Assembly: GCA_029934165.1 (NCBI GenBank)
Contig: JAOZMU010000002.1
Location: forward strand, 1 to 30,813
Reading direction: 5' to 3'
Length of the DNA stretch: 30,813 nucleotides
From: Bacteroidales bacterium
GTDB taxonomy: Bacteria; Bacteroidota; Bacteroidia; Bacteroidales; JAOZMU01
This document shows positions 9,549 through 19,008 of the stretch, piece after piece (positions within the stretch are counted from its first letter, which is position 1; each line of letters opens with the position of its first letter). The notes under the pieces were generated by a model, which was not told the origin of the DNA, did not search any database, and saw only the letters and a program-made list of their open reading frames with translations. A program made the translations under genes and the position numbers.

Positions 9549-9579
9549 ACAAAAAACTCATATCTCAGCATATTTTACG

Positions 9580-9621
9580 AAAATTTTAAAACAAGTTTTT
9601 CCACAGCTTGTTTTAAATTTT
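9580..9621. other. AT-rich hairpin
   Basis: Arms AAAATTTTAAAACAAG and CTTGTTTTAAATTTT pair with one slip around an 11-base loop. It is not next to any gene end, so a terminator role is unclear. Confidence 0.5.
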
Positions 9622-9957
9622 GACAATCGCAATATTACAACTATTTTCTATACTTTAGTTTTATTTTCGTTTGCATGTTTTTTCAAATAAATACGCACCT
9701 ATAAACCATATTCCTGCCACAAATGGAATTATTAGTAAAAACAAAATTTGGCACAGTTTTTATTTAATAAATTTATGCCAACAAAATAAGCGCATAGTGT
9801 AATTTGGGAGGAAAGATATTACGTTGATATTCATGCCGATAACAATATTAAAACTATCAACTATCTTTCATCGCCTACTTACAGGATTTTGGTCATAAAA
9901 AATTTTGTAATTGAAATTCGCCACACAAAGGTAGTTTTAATTCTGCCAAAAAGTACG

Positions 9958-9974
9958 TAAGGTCTTAGACCTTA
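9958..9974. repeat. Lone repeat-A end palindrome
   Basis: TAAGGTCTTAGACCTTA is the same near-palindrome that ends repeat A at 4591 and 18949, here without the rest of the repeat. It may be a solo end left by deletion, or an independent binding site. Confidence 0.6.
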
Positions 9975-10223
9975 ATCCGCAAATAGTTATGGCTATCAAC
10001 GCTGTATATAACTAATCTATTATCACTTAGGTAAATCACAACACTTAAAAACAAAGAAATTTTTAAATAAAAATGATTTACATTAAAATATTTGTTCAAT
10101 TTCATTAAATTTGGTAATTTAAATTAATTTGTAATGCCGAAAAATAGCTAATTTATATACAGTAAATTGGTAAAATTTACGGGATTTTTATTGTATCATT
10201 ATTTCACAGAAATCAAAGTATAT

Positions 10224-11027
10224 ATGCGTAGTTATTTACTGTTTATATTTACAACTATTTTACTCACAAGCTGTTACAAAAGCGAACTTGAAAGAAAAAA
10301 TGAAGAATTGGCGCAACTCAAGCAAAAAATCACGACAGACAGCTCTCTAATTGCGGCATTTTCCAACGAGCTTAACGATATAAATAATACACTTGATGCA
10401 ATTTCATTGATGGATGATGAACTGCACAACTTCCGCGAAATCAACAAAAGAGATGCTATTGAGAAATTAACAAAAATCTCTAAATTGCTGGCAGAGAGAG
10501 CAAATGCTATTGATAGTTTGAACGTTAGATTAAAAAAGAGTTCCACTCAATTGCCTCTCAGTGTTTTAGATAGCAAAAAAGCTCAAATAAATTTTCAGAA
10601 ACAGTATTATGAGCAATTAATCTCAAAAGTAAGTGAATTAGAAGACGAAAATATTTTACTTTCAGAAATTCTTGAGAAGCAAAAATTTACATCGGAAAAA
10701 CGCGAGCGTATTCTTAAAGAAATGTCCAGTGATTTTGAAAAGCTTGAGTTAAAGCACGATAGCCTATGCAATGCTATTTCTAAAAGTTACGATTCACTCG
10801 ACTTTTTTAAGGTTGAAGCAGCACAAATGTATTTTGAAACGGCAATCGAGTTGCGTGTTATTGCGCATAATACAAATAAAATACTAAATCGTAAAAAGAA
10901 GAAAATGCTTACGCGTCTGGCGTATAACACCTTCTTGAAAGCTAAGGTGTTAGGATTTGAAAAGGCACAAAAGGAAATCACTTCTATGCAAAACTCAAAA
11001 GAGTTTAGTAAATTCATTACAGAATAG
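10224..11027 (+). CDS. Coiled-coil lipoprotein of unknown function
   Basis: A 267-residue protein. From the ATG at 10224 it has a clear lipoprotein signal: a basic start (MRSYLL), a hydrophobic core, and lipobox LTSC with Cys17. It should therefore be lipid-anchored on the periplasmic side. The frame extends upstream to a TTG at 10167, but the added residues would bury the signal peptide, so I reject that start. The mature part is almost wholly heptad-like and rich in E, K, L and S (about 20-70, 115-185), ending in a basic RKKKKMLTRLAYNTFLKAK helix. No catalytic motif is visible, and I do not recognise the family. It is a single gene, ending directly at repeat A copy 3. Confidence 0.8.
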   Translation: MRSYLLFIFTTILLTSCYKSELERKNEELAQLKQKITTDSSLIAAFSNELNDINNTLDAISLMDDELHNFREINKRDAIEKLTKISKLLAERANAIDSLNVRLKKSSTQLPLSVLDSKKAQINFQKQYYEQLISKVSELEDENILLSEILEKQKFTSEKRERILKEMSSDFEKLELKHDSLCNAISKSYDSLDFFKVEAAQMYFETAIELRVIAHNTNKILNRKKKKMLTRLAYNTFLKAKVLGFEKAQKEITSMQNSKEFSKFITE

Positions 11028-11121
11028 CTAATGTCTAATACCTATTTTTTAGGAAACGTTTTGGCTGTGAATTAGCAACTTACGTTAATAAAAAGCGGAA
11101 GAACTTTTGTAAGAGTACTTA
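11028..11121 (-). repeat. Repeat A, copy 3
   Basis: A reverse-oriented full copy. The palindrome end (11031-11041) is eroded in this copy (GTCTAATACC). It begins one base after the lipoprotein stop and ends 11 bases before the kinase start, so it fills the whole gap and must contain or shape the kinase leader. Confidence 0.87.
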
Positions 11122-11132
11122 TTAATTGGTTT

Positions 11133-13163
11133 ATGGGGATAGAATTACTACATATACTTATCAAGGCAGCTTGTGCTGATGGTATAATTACGCCAGAAGA
11201 AATGACTCATCTTAAACAGGAGGCTGAAAAGCTAAACGTTTCTGAAGATAATTTACTTTTCCTTATTAATACTGAACTATCTAATATGAGTAAAAATACT
11301 CACAACGGTAGTTCAAATTTATCATCAGGTTTCCAGACAAATAACAATTCGCAACCTAATACAAGTAATAATGCCTCAGGATTTATTTTTACTAATGAAT
11401 CAGAACAACAGGATAATCGCCACCAAACAATATTTACAGACGTATTTTTACTCAGTACGACAGGCGCAATGAGTGATATATACAAAGGAAAGCATCTTGG
11501 TAAATGGGTAATAATCAAACGAATAAAAGAAAAATATCGAAATAATGAAAAGTACAAAAAATTATTTTTTCGCGAATTTGAAAACGCATATCATCTCGAC
11601 CACCCACATATTGTACGTATTTTCAGCAAGGGTACAGATGAAAAGGGCGACTACTATTTCATGGAATTTGTTGACGGTCGTTCGTTAGAAAAAGCGATAT
11701 ATAACAACGAGTTAAGTAATATATTGATTAAAAAAATAGCCATAGAAATTTTAGATGCTCTTGCATACGTGCATAAAAGGCAAATAATACACAGGGATTT
11801 AAAACCATCGAATATTCTACTTACCTACAAAGGCGACAATGTAAAATTAATAGATTTTGGGCTTGCTTCGGCAGACGCATACGAAGAAAATTTGCTCGTT
11901 GCAGGTACGCCGAAATACGCATCGCCAGAACAAAAAATAAATGCTATTGATGTTGATTCGCGGGCTGATATTTATTCGTTTGGCAAGGTTTTATTAGAAA
12001 TGCTCACAAAAAAGACAGAACTATCCGCCTTACTAAATTTTACACCCAACGATATTCTCGCAATAATTAGAAAAACAACAAGCGAAACACCAGATGAAAG
12101 ATACAGCACTTGCGAAATTTTACGTGGCGAATTAAGTAAAATTAGTTTTCAGATTAAGCAGCTTGATGTAATTAAAAAAATCAAATTAGATAACAACTCG
12201 AACTTAATAACCTTATATAAAAATAGTTATAAAACTTTAAAGAATAAAGCAAATATTTTTCTCAAACCAGAAAGCTACAAATATTTCGTTGATTACCTTA
12301 TTGCAAACCACACAGATTTAGCAAACCAGATAATCGAAACTCACGGAATATTCAATGACGAAGTAATTGTTTATCAAGATAGATTTATTTTTGTCTTAGA
12401 TTCGCGCGTATTTATTCGCAACACAAAAACGAAAAAAGCAGAAATAATACTTACTGAATCCATTTTTAACACGCCTCAATTACAGCTAATAGACAATATT
12501 TATTATATGTTTAATAACTATAAAGTCTGGAAAAACACATGGAAAAACATTAAATACCACTTAGATAATCCTAAAAAAACGGCAAATACAAACACAAATC
12601 GAGTAAAATATACCAATAATCTACACATTCCTTTTTGTTCTGTTAATGACCTAATTATCAATACAATCTACATTTGGAATTCGGAAAAACACATAAAATA
12701 TTTCCAAGGTTTTTTTCATAACCACACAAATAAAATACTCGAAAAGCAAAAAATAATTACACAAATCTTCAATAATTTCGTTCCGTTCCATAGAGAATAC
12801 GTATTTATTGACAGTCTTCATTCGATGGGAATAATTACAAATTATAGGTTATTTTTCATTAAAGATGGTGATATTCAAGTAGTTGCACTTAAAAACATAG
12901 AGAGTTACGAAGTGATAAAAGAAATCGGACTTTTTAGTCAAAAAATAGTTTCGGTTGGTCTTAATACTACGCAAAAAGCGATAGAACTTCCTTTCGACTT
13001 GTCGATAACAGACAACAAAACACGCGAAATAACTAATCGTATTAATGACATACGAATAGATGAGGAGTGGAAAAACTTGTCAGATTTAGACTGCAAATTT
13101 TTAACTTTCTCGAAATCTGAAATAGATTCATTTTACTTCAAAAAAAGTGAATTGGCGCATTAA
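11133..13163 (+). CDS. TerB-like / Ser-Thr protein kinase with PH-like C-terminus
   Basis: 676 residues, no membrane segment, so probably a cytoplasmic kinase. Seen: an N-terminal TerB-like helical domain (about 1-50, AACADGIITPEEM); a low-complexity N/S/Q linker (about 55-95); a Hanks-type kinase domain (about 103-350) with Lys129 (VIIKRIKE), the HRDLKPSN loop at 220-227, DFG at 241-243, an SPE equivalent of APE, and SRADIYSFGKVLLEML. The glycine loop is poor: STTGAMSDIYKG keeps only one of the usual glycines. The last about 300 residues are mostly unrecognised; the segment near 560-650 (DSLHSMGIITNYRLFFIKDGDI) resembles a bacterial PH/GRAM-like fold. The substrate is unknown. The next gene starts 10 bases downstream, so the two are probably co-transcribed. 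Confidence 0.87.
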   Translation: MGIELLHILIKAACADGIITPEEMTHLKQEAEKLNVSEDNLLFLINTELSNMSKNTHNGSSNLSSGFQTNNNSQPNTSNNASGFIFTNESEQQDNRHQTIFTDVFLLSTTGAMSDIYKGKHLGKWVIIKRIKEKYRNNEKYKKLFFREFENAYHLDHPHIVRIFSKGTDEKGDYYFMEFVDGRSLEKAIYNNELSNILIKKIAIEILDALAYVHKRQIIHRDLKPSNILLTYKGDNVKLIDFGLASADAYEENLLVAGTPKYASPEQKINAIDVDSRADIYSFGKVLLEMLTKKTELSALLNFTPNDILAIIRKTTSETPDERYSTCEILRGELSKISFQIKQLDVIKKIKLDNNSNLITLYKNSYKTLKNKANIFLKPESYKYFVDYLIANHTDLANQIIETHGIFNDEVIVYQDRFIFVLDSRVFIRNTKTKKAEIILTESIFNTPQLQLIDNIYYMFNNYKVWKNTWKNIKYHLDNPKKTANTNTNRVKYTNNLHIPFCSVNDLIINTIYIWNSEKHIKYFQGFFHNHTNKILEKQKIITQIFNNFVPFHREYVFIDSLHSMGIITNYRLFFIKDGDIQVVALKNIESYEVIKEIGLFSQKIVSVGLNTTQKAIELPFDLSITDNKTREITNRINDIRIDEEWKNLSDLDCKFLTFSKSEIDSFYFKKSELAH

Positions 13164-13173
13164 ATAATTAATT

Positions 13174-16100
13174 ATGAAGAATTTACTAATATATAAAGCA
13201 TCGGCAGGTTCTGGAAAAACATACGCACTTACAAAAGAATATTTGAAATTAGCATTCGAGAATCCGAGGAAGTTTAGAAATATTTTAGCCGTAACGTTTA
13301 CAAACAAAGCGGCGGAGGAAATGAAAACACGTATTATTACTAAACTATATGAAATAACTGTCCTCCAAGAAAAAGCAGACTATTTTGAAGATTTAAAAGC
13401 CGAGTGGAAAATACAAAGCAATTCAGAATTGGTGCGTATTTCTCAAAATATACTTAACAACTTACTTCACAACTACACATTTTTTGCCGTTAGCACCATA
13501 GATAGTTTTGTCCAACGTGTTGTGCGTTCGTTTTCGTTTGAAATCGGCATTCAAACTGGTTATCAAATAGAACTAAACACAGCCAATGTTATTGATATTC
13601 TGACAGATAAGCTTTATCAAAAAATTGACACTACCCACAAATTATTTCTTTGGTTGATTCGATTTGCACGATTTAAAATTAACGAAGGGAAAAGTTGGGA
13701 TTTCCGACGCGAAATAAAAGCATTAGCATACGAAATCTTCAAGGATTCTTTTAGCCTGTATAACAAGGAGTTAAAGTATATTGAAAGTCCAACTGACAAT
13801 ATTAATTCTATTTACGAATTTATTACTAAAACCAAAAAGGACTTTGAAACCAAAATGCGCGCTATTAGCAAAAAAACGCATAAGACCTTAAACGACAATG
13901 CGCTTAACTACGATGAGTTGGGCAGCAAATTTAAAACTATTGCAAACTACCTTCTCACTAAAATTAGGGAATCAAAGTATGAGCCTACTAGCTCTCTTTT
14001 GAAAATGGTTGACGATGTTGAAAAATGGTATAAAAAAAAGGAAACCAACGATATAACGGGCAAAATTCGTCAAATTTATCCCCAAATAAATGCTTGCCTC
14101 AATGATGCCATTGAATTGTTTGAAACACAGCACTCAGAATTTATAGAGGTTTCAAATATTCTTAAAAACTTTCATTCTTTCGCAATTCTTAACGATTTAG
14201 CCGCTCTTTTACCAGAGTATAGGGAAGAAACAAACTCATTGCTTATAAGCGATACCACATTGATTTTAAAGGAGTTAGTCGAAGAAAATGACACACCATT
14301 CATCTATGAAAAAGTCGGAACAAAATACCAAAATATTTTAATAGATGAATTTCAAGATACCTCAAGTTTTCAATGGGATATTTTTAAACCATTGGTTTCT
14401 AATTCAATAGATTCGGCTTTTGCAGATTTAATTGTTGGCGATATTAAGCAATCTATTTACAGATGGCGCGGCGGCGACTGGAAACTACTTTTAAAACAAG
14501 TAGTTAACGATATTGGAAAAGAAGTTAGCAATACTCAAACTTTAGACACAAACTGGCGCAGCAAAAAAAACATAATTACGTTTAACAACTCAATTTTCAA
14601 TTATGCACCAAAATTAATACAAAAATTGTTCAATAATTCTATTCAAAACATAAACGATGCAAACGTTTTAGATTACATTGAGAAAGAAAACTACAAAACA
14701 ATTATCACTGATGCTTATAGTGATAGTTATCAGAAAGTTGCCACAAAAAATACAAGCGGTGGTACAGTAAATTTGTCTTTTGTGTCAGTCTCAAAACGCT
14801 CTCAAATGGCAAAAAAATGGCGAGAACATGTTGACAATAAGTTACCTCAATTAATTGATGAATTAATATACACGAAGAATTACGACGCCAAAGATATAGC
14901 AATTCTTGTACGTAAAAATTCTGAGAGTAAACACATCGTTAATCTTTTAATGAAACATAAGCAAATTAATTCGCATGTAAATTACGATATTTTATCGCCA
15001 GACTCACTGACTATTTCAAACTCTAGCTCGGTTAGAATACTTATTTCTGCTATGAAATTTCTACACAATAGAAATGACAGTATAAGTTATTTTACCCTAA
15101 CCTCCGAATATTCCAATTTATTTATTACAGATGCCGAAATTATTAACAATCAGTTTAGTGCAAACGAAACTAACACGATTTTACCTGCCGAGTTCATTGA
15201 AAAATACAATTTTCTAAAAAAACTATCTCTGTACGAATTATCAGAAGAGCTTATCGGTATTTTTAAATTAAATACGCTAAACAACCAGTCTTTATATATA
15301 CGAACATTCTTAGATTCGATATTGTCTTTTCTTCAAACAAAATCAAATTTATTGCAAGATTTTATTGAATGGTGGAACACTGATGGAGAGAAAATTTCTA
15401 TTCAACTTTCTGAGTCTCAAGATGCTATACAGCTAATGACGATTCATAAATCGAAAGGATTGGCTTTTAAAGTTGTAATCATTCCTTTCTGCGACTGGGC
15501 ACTTGACCACAACCCAGTCATTTCACCTATACTTTGGTGCAAATCCGACAAAAATCCATTTAATCAACTGCCACTCATTCCGATACAATATTCAGCTAAA
15601 CTTTCTACTACCGCTTTTTCAAAAGACTACTTTAAGGAAAATATCCACGCGTATATTGACGCATTAAACATGTTATACGTAGCATATACAAGACCAGAAA
15701 ACGAGCTACACATATTTGCACCACATTACAAACCAGAGACAATGGCTTCTATCGCGGACGTATTATTTCAATCCGTACAAGCAAGCGATGAAAAAATAAG
15801 CAGCACCAAAGGCGAAATACTACCAATAATAGAACACTATTGCGAAAGCTCGAAAACACTCGAAATAACTGAATCCGAAATAGTTACATTATCAAAATCA
15901 CCAATAAGTGCCGATAAATCAATTCTCTTGCAAGTTTTGCCTAATAATAAATTCATGCACAAAATTTCGGTGCTTCACGAAGCATCGGACTTCTTTATAG
16001 AAACAGATGAAAAATTAGCCGACAACATCAACTACGGGACATTTATGCACAAAATCCTGTCAAAAATACACACCATAGAAGACGTTGAATACGCAATACG

Positions 16101-16458
16101 TGGTATGCAATTCGATGGGCTAATAACAACAATAGAGGGAGAAAAATTAGAGAAACGTATATTGGAGGTTATTACTCATCCCGAAATATCAAATTGGTTT
16201 TCAGGAGTATGGCGCATTAAAACAGAAGCTGCAATACTAACAAACGAGGGCAAAATCCGTATTCCGGACAGAATATTACTCAAAGAAGACAAAACTCTCG
16301 TGGTAGATTTCAAATTTGCAACAGAATCTGATGAACATATCGACCAAGTAAATGAGTATATTAGCTTGCTAGAAAAGATGAACTACAAAAATGTAGAAGG
16401 TTATTTATGCTACTGTAATAAATTAAAATCTCCCATAAAGAAAATAAGTAAAGTGTAA
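13174..16458 (+). CDS. RecB/AddA-like helicase-nuclease
   Basis: A 1094-residue superfamily 1A helicase with a C-terminal nuclease, the Bacteroidota counterpart of the RecB/AddA subunit that processes double-strand breaks. Seen: Walker A ASAGSGKT (about 9-16), motif Ia AVTFTNKAAEEMK, Walker B LIDEFQDTS with D391/E392, GDIKQSIYRWRGGD (motif III), NWRSK (motif IV), MTIHKSKGLAFKVV (motif V) and YVAYTRPENELHI (motif VI). The nuclease carries PD-(D/E)XK-type residues D1032 (IPDR), D1045-F-K1047 and Q-x2-E-Y (HIDQVNEYI), matching the RecB-family pattern. The AddB/RecC-like partner is not in the window. Probably co-transcribed with the kinase gene. The UvrD-like fold is certain; exact RecB versus AddA naming is not. 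Confidence 0.93.
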   Translation: MKNLLIYKASAGSGKTYALTKEYLKLAFENPRKFRNILAVTFTNKAAEEMKTRIITKLYEITVLQEKADYFEDLKAEWKIQSNSELVRISQNILNNLLHNYTFFAVSTIDSFVQRVVRSFSFEIGIQTGYQIELNTANVIDILTDKLYQKIDTTHKLFLWLIRFARFKINEGKSWDFRREIKALAYEIFKDSFSLYNKELKYIESPTDNINSIYEFITKTKKDFETKMRAISKKTHKTLNDNALNYDELGSKFKTIANYLLTKIRESKYEPTSSLLKMVDDVEKWYKKKETNDITGKIRQIYPQINACLNDAIELFETQHSEFIEVSNILKNFHSFAILNDLAALLPEYREETNSLLISDTTLILKELVEENDTPFIYEKVGTKYQNILIDEFQDTSSFQWDIFKPLVSNSIDSAFADLIVGDIKQSIYRWRGGDWKLLLKQVVNDIGKEVSNTQTLDTNWRSKKNIITFNNSIFNYAPKLIQKLFNNSIQNINDANVLDYIEKENYKTIITDAYSDSYQKVATKNTSGGTVNLSFVSVSKRSQMAKKWREHVDNKLPQLIDELIYTKNYDAKDIAILVRKNSESKHIVNLLMKHKQINSHVNYDILSPDSLTISNSSSVRILISAMKFLHNRNDSISYFTLTSEYSNLFITDAEIINNQFSANETNTILPAEFIEKYNFLKKLSLYELSEELIGIFKLNTLNNQSLYIRTFLDSILSFLQTKSNLLQDFIEWWNTDGEKISIQLSESQDAIQLMTIHKSKGLAFKVVIIPFCDWALDHNPVISPILWCKSDKNPFNQLPLIPIQYSAKLSTTAFSKDYFKENIHAYIDALNMLYVAYTRPENELHIFAPHYKPETMASIADVLFQSVQASDEKISSTKGEILPIIEHYCESSKTLEITESEIVTLSKSPISADKSILLQVLPNNKFMHKISVLHEASDFFIETDEKLADNINYGTFMHKILSKIHTIEDVEYAIRGMQFDGLITTIEGEKLEKRILEVITHPEISNWFSGVWRIKTEAAILTNEGKIRIPDRILLKEDKTLVVDFKFATESDEHIDQVNEYISLLEKMNYKNVEGYLCYCNKLKSPIKKISKV

Positions 16459-16465
16459 TTTAAAC

Positions 16466-16481
16466 ATACAATATATTGTAT
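16466..16481. promoter_or_regulatory. 16-bp perfect palindrome before the YjbQ gene
   Basis: ATACAATATATTGTAT is perfectly self-complementary and lies 35 bases before the start codon, in the only gap of this gene run. It could be an operator, but AT-rich palindromes of this size are also expected by chance in such DNA. Confidence 0.3.
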
Positions 16482-16515
16482 AAATTATAATTATTAAATT
16501 AGCACCACTACGCTC

Positions 16516-16932
16516 ATGAAAACATACAGAAAAGAACTTTGGTTTGAAACAAACAAACGAAGAGAACTGATTAACATAACTTCAGATGTAGCTAAATGTC
16601 TGAATGACAGCAAAATTAAGGAGGGACTCGTGTTAGTAAATGCGATGCACATTACTGCTAGCGTATTTATTAACGATGACGAATCGGGACTTCATAATGA
16701 TTTTGAAAAGTGGCTTGAAACACTTGCTCCAGAAAAGCCCTACTCAAGATACCAACACAATACGTACGAAGATAATGGCGATGCTCACCTAAAACGCACA
16801 ATAATGGGTCGGGAAGTTGTAGTAGCAATTACCGAAGGTAAATTGGATTTTGGTCCTTGGGAACAAATTTTTTACGGCGAATTTGATGGTAAAAGAAAGA
16901 AACGTCTCCTTGTAAAAATTATTGGTCAATAA
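16516..16932 (+). CDS. YjbQ-family protein (UPF0047)
   Basis: 138 residues, the full length of the YjbQ family. Members have a weak thiamine-phosphate-synthase side activity in E. coli; their true role is unsettled. Seen: the family blocks GLVLVNAMHITASVFINDDE (about 37-57), YQHNTYEDNGDAHLKRTIMG (about 79-99) and the end ITEGKLDFGPWEQIFYGEFD (about 106-125). The conserved histidines and acidic residues that line the active site in known structures appear intact. The MscS gene starts 13 bases after its stop, so they probably share a transcript. Confidence 0.92.
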   Translation: MKTYRKELWFETNKRRELINITSDVAKCLNDSKIKEGLVLVNAMHITASVFINDDESGLHNDFEKWLETLAPEKPYSRYQHNTYEDNGDAHLKRTIMGREVVVAITEGKLDFGPWEQIFYGEFDGKRKKRLLVKIIGQ

Positions 16933-16945
16933 ACTCAGAACAAAA

Positions 16946-18040
16946 ATGGAATTTAGCAACATGCTTAACTATCAGCTGTTTTCATTAGGCAATTTACCTA
17001 TTGATGTCCAAGATATACTCAGGACAATTCTAATTATTTTCATTTCTTATCTTCTAAACTCTTTTCAAAAGAACGTATTTAACCGACTGATAAGCAGCGA
17101 AAAAATAGATAACTCAATAGGAAAGAAAACAAAAAAAAGTTTAAGCTATTTTATTTGGACTTTATCTATTCTAACAGTTTTACTTAGCATAGGAATAAAT
17201 CCTAAATTGCTAAAAACCATTGCTTTATACAAAATAAATATATCTGAAAGTATATCAATCAATCTATTTATTATTTTTTTCGCGATATTGCTAATTTTTG
17301 CAAACAAGCTATTTATAGTACTTTTAAGAAAACATTTTGAACGATTATGGAAATCAGGACAAGTAGAAATTAGCATTGGTTCGACGATTTTACAAATCGT
17401 AAAATATATATCTTGGGTAGTAGTAATAATTAGTTGTCTTGAACTTATTGGTTTAAGTATCACGATATTACTAGCAGGTTCTGCCGCACTATTAGTCGGG
17501 TTTGGTTTAGCACTTCAGCAAATTTTCAACGACATAATTTCGGGAATAATTTTATTATTTGAACGCACACTTAAAGTTGGTGACGTTGTAGAAGTCGGAG
17601 ATTCCGTAGGTAAAGTTAACTCCATAGGTTTACGAACTTCCGAAATTATCACCAAAAGAAATATAAGAATGCTTATTCGTAATTCTCAATTCGTCAATGG
17701 TCAAGTTACGAACTGGTCGCACGAAGACAAAGGAACATGGTTTAGCGTCAAGGTTGGTGTGGCTTATGGAACTGACGCTAATCATGTAGAAAAAATACTT
17801 GTTAATTGTGCATTATCGAATAAAAACGTAAATTCCACCGATAATATACCATTTGTATTATTTTCAGATTTTGGCGATTCTGCTTTAACATTTAACTTAT
17901 TTTACTGGACAATAGTTCCTTTTGAAAATTTAGTAATAAGTAGCGACATACGCTATAAAATAAATACCGAATTTATCAACCACAAAATACAAATTCCTTT
18001 TCCTCAGCAGGATATCTATATTAAAGAAATGCCAATTTAG
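16946..18040 (+). CDS. MscS-family mechanosensitive ion channel
   Basis: A small-conductance mechanosensitive channel, 364 residues, which opens under membrane tension to release solutes during osmotic downshock. Seen: about four membrane segments (about residues 24-42, 65-85, 105-128, 145-190), the last continuing into the pore helix TILLAGSAALLVGFGLALQQ; the beta domain IISGIILLFERTLKVGDVVE; then GKVNSIGLRTSEI and IRNSQFVNGQVTNWS; and an alpha/beta tail ending PFPQQDIYIKEMPI. A longer frame reaches a TTG at 16922 that overlaps the YjbQ stop. I prefer the ATG at 16946; the ATG at 16961 is also possible. Confidence 0.93.
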   Translation: MEFSNMLNYQLFSLGNLPIDVQDILRTILIIFISYLLNSFQKNVFNRLISSEKIDNSIGKKTKKSLSYFIWTLSILTVLLSIGINPKLLKTIALYKINISESISINLFIIFFAILLIFANKLFIVLLRKHFERLWKSGQVEISIGSTILQIVKYISWVVVIISCLELIGLSITILLAGSAALLVGFGLALQQIFNDIISGIILLFERTLKVGDVVEVGDSVGKVNSIGLRTSEIITKRNIRMLIRNSQFVNGQVTNWSHEDKGTWFSVKVGVAYGTDANHVEKILVNCALSNKNVNSTDNIPFVLFSDFGDSALTFNLFYWTIVPFENLVISSDIRYKINTEFINHKIQIPFPQQDIYIKEMPI

Positions 18041-18131
18041 CTAAGTAACGATAAATAATAACTTAGGTTATAATTGTTACTAAATGGAACTATCTAATTA
18101 TCATATTTTCAATATCTTAACAATATATTGC

Positions 18132-18815
18132 ATGAAATTTAAAACCTACATTAAACCTCTCATAAGTCTTCTCGAAGAACACAAAAACGCACAAAACGCA
18201 GCCAATGTGGAAAAATACATGCGGAATAAATTCGCATTTTACGGAATAAAAACCGATGAGAGAAGAAAACTATGTCGTCAGTTTACAAACGAGTACGGAT
18301 TTCCGCCAATAGAAGAGATACCAAATTTTGTTTATGAGCTATGGACACATGAATATCGTGATATTCATTACTTTACGATGGATACTGTCAACAAATTTTC
18401 AGAAAAATCCGATGAGAATTGGATTGAAGTTTTTGAATATATGATTACGAATAATTCATGGTGGGACACTGTTGATATTATCGCTTCTCGCATTATTGGG
18501 ACGCACTTCAAGACATATCCAAACGCAATAAATACAACTACAACAACATGGATTGAGTCTGAAAACTTTTGGTTAAATCGGACGGCAATTTTATTTCAAC
18601 TGCATTATAAAACCCTTACTGACAGTGAATTACTTTTTAATTACATTTTGAAAGTATCCGAATCTAAAGAGTTTTTTATACGCAAAGCAATTGGCTGGGC
18701 GCTACGTCAATACTCTAAAACCGCTCCAGAAACAGTGCGTAATTTTGTCGACACTACACAATTATCGCCACTTAGTAAAAGAGAAGCTCTTAAATGGATA
18801 AATAGGAATAAGTAA
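18132..18815 (+). CDS. AlkD-type DNA alkylation repair glycosylase
   Basis: 227 residues. A HEAT-repeat DNA glycosylase that removes positively charged alkylated bases such as N7- and N3-alkylpurines. Seen: an all-helical protein with FYGIKTDERR near 36-45, NNSWWDTVDIIASR at 107-120 and NFWLNRTAILFQL at 145-157. Trp111, Asp115 and Arg150 have the same spacing (4 and 35 residues) as the Bacillus cereus AlkD catalytic residues Trp109, Asp113 and Arg148. An upstream in-frame ATG at 18084 would add 16 hydrophobic residues that do not fit the family, so I prefer the ATG at 18132. The conserved active site suggests an active enzyme. Confidence 0.9.
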   Translation: MKFKTYIKPLISLLEEHKNAQNAANVEKYMRNKFAFYGIKTDERRKLCRQFTNEYGFPPIEEIPNFVYELWTHEYRDIHYFTMDTVNKFSEKSDENWIEVFEYMITNNSWWDTVDIIASRIIGTHFKTYPNAINTTTTTWIESENFWLNRTAILFQLHYKTLTDSELLFNYILKVSESKEFFIRKAIGWALRQYSKTAPETVRNFVDTTQLSPLSKREALKWINRNK

Positions 18816-18868
18816 TTTTTGAAACTTCAAATTTATTAGAAATAGCCAGCGCAAAATAATTACCCATT

Positions 18869-18962
18869 ATAAGTACTCTTACAAAAGTTCTTCCGCTTTT
18901 TATTAATGTAAGTTACTAATTCACAGCTAAAACGTTTCATAAAAAATAGGTCTTAGACCTTA
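18869..18962 (+). repeat. Repeat A, copy 4
   Basis: A full copy in the reference orientation, ending in the intact palindrome GGTCTTAGACC at 18949-18959. Compared with 4511-4604 it differs at scattered positions and by one A in the A-run. It lies 46 bases upstream of the HD-phosphodiesterase start. Confidence 0.88.
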
Positions 18963-19008
18963 ATTCTGATTTTAAACTATTTACAGAGTCAGAATCAAAT
19001 TTCACGTA

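Larger units (their letters stand above)
9413..10223. other. Gene-poor 0.8-kb stretch
   Basis: No convincing gene. It holds repeat B copy 3 (9451-9548), a hairpin with about 15-bp arms (9580-9621), and a lone repeat-A end palindrome (9958-9974). One frame without a start codon, about 9793-9960 (+), reads IHADNNIKTINYLSSP and on to a stop, and could be decayed coding sequence; I do not recognise it. TAAATTTG at 10106-10113 fits a -7 box for the lipoprotein gene, but no TTTG sits at the right distance. Confidence 0.55.

Noticed and set aside
9595..9610. DnaA box and replication origin in the AT-rich gap
   Set aside because: A single one-mismatch TTTTCCACA next to a hairpin, with no cluster of boxes and no origin genes nearby.
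10167..10223. Longer TTG start for the lipoprotein
   Set aside because: It would place 19 residues before the signal peptide. The ATG at 10224 gives a standard lipoprotein leader.
16922..16945. Longer TTG start for the MscS channel
   Set aside because: It overlaps the YjbQ stop, and an ATG follows 24 bases later.
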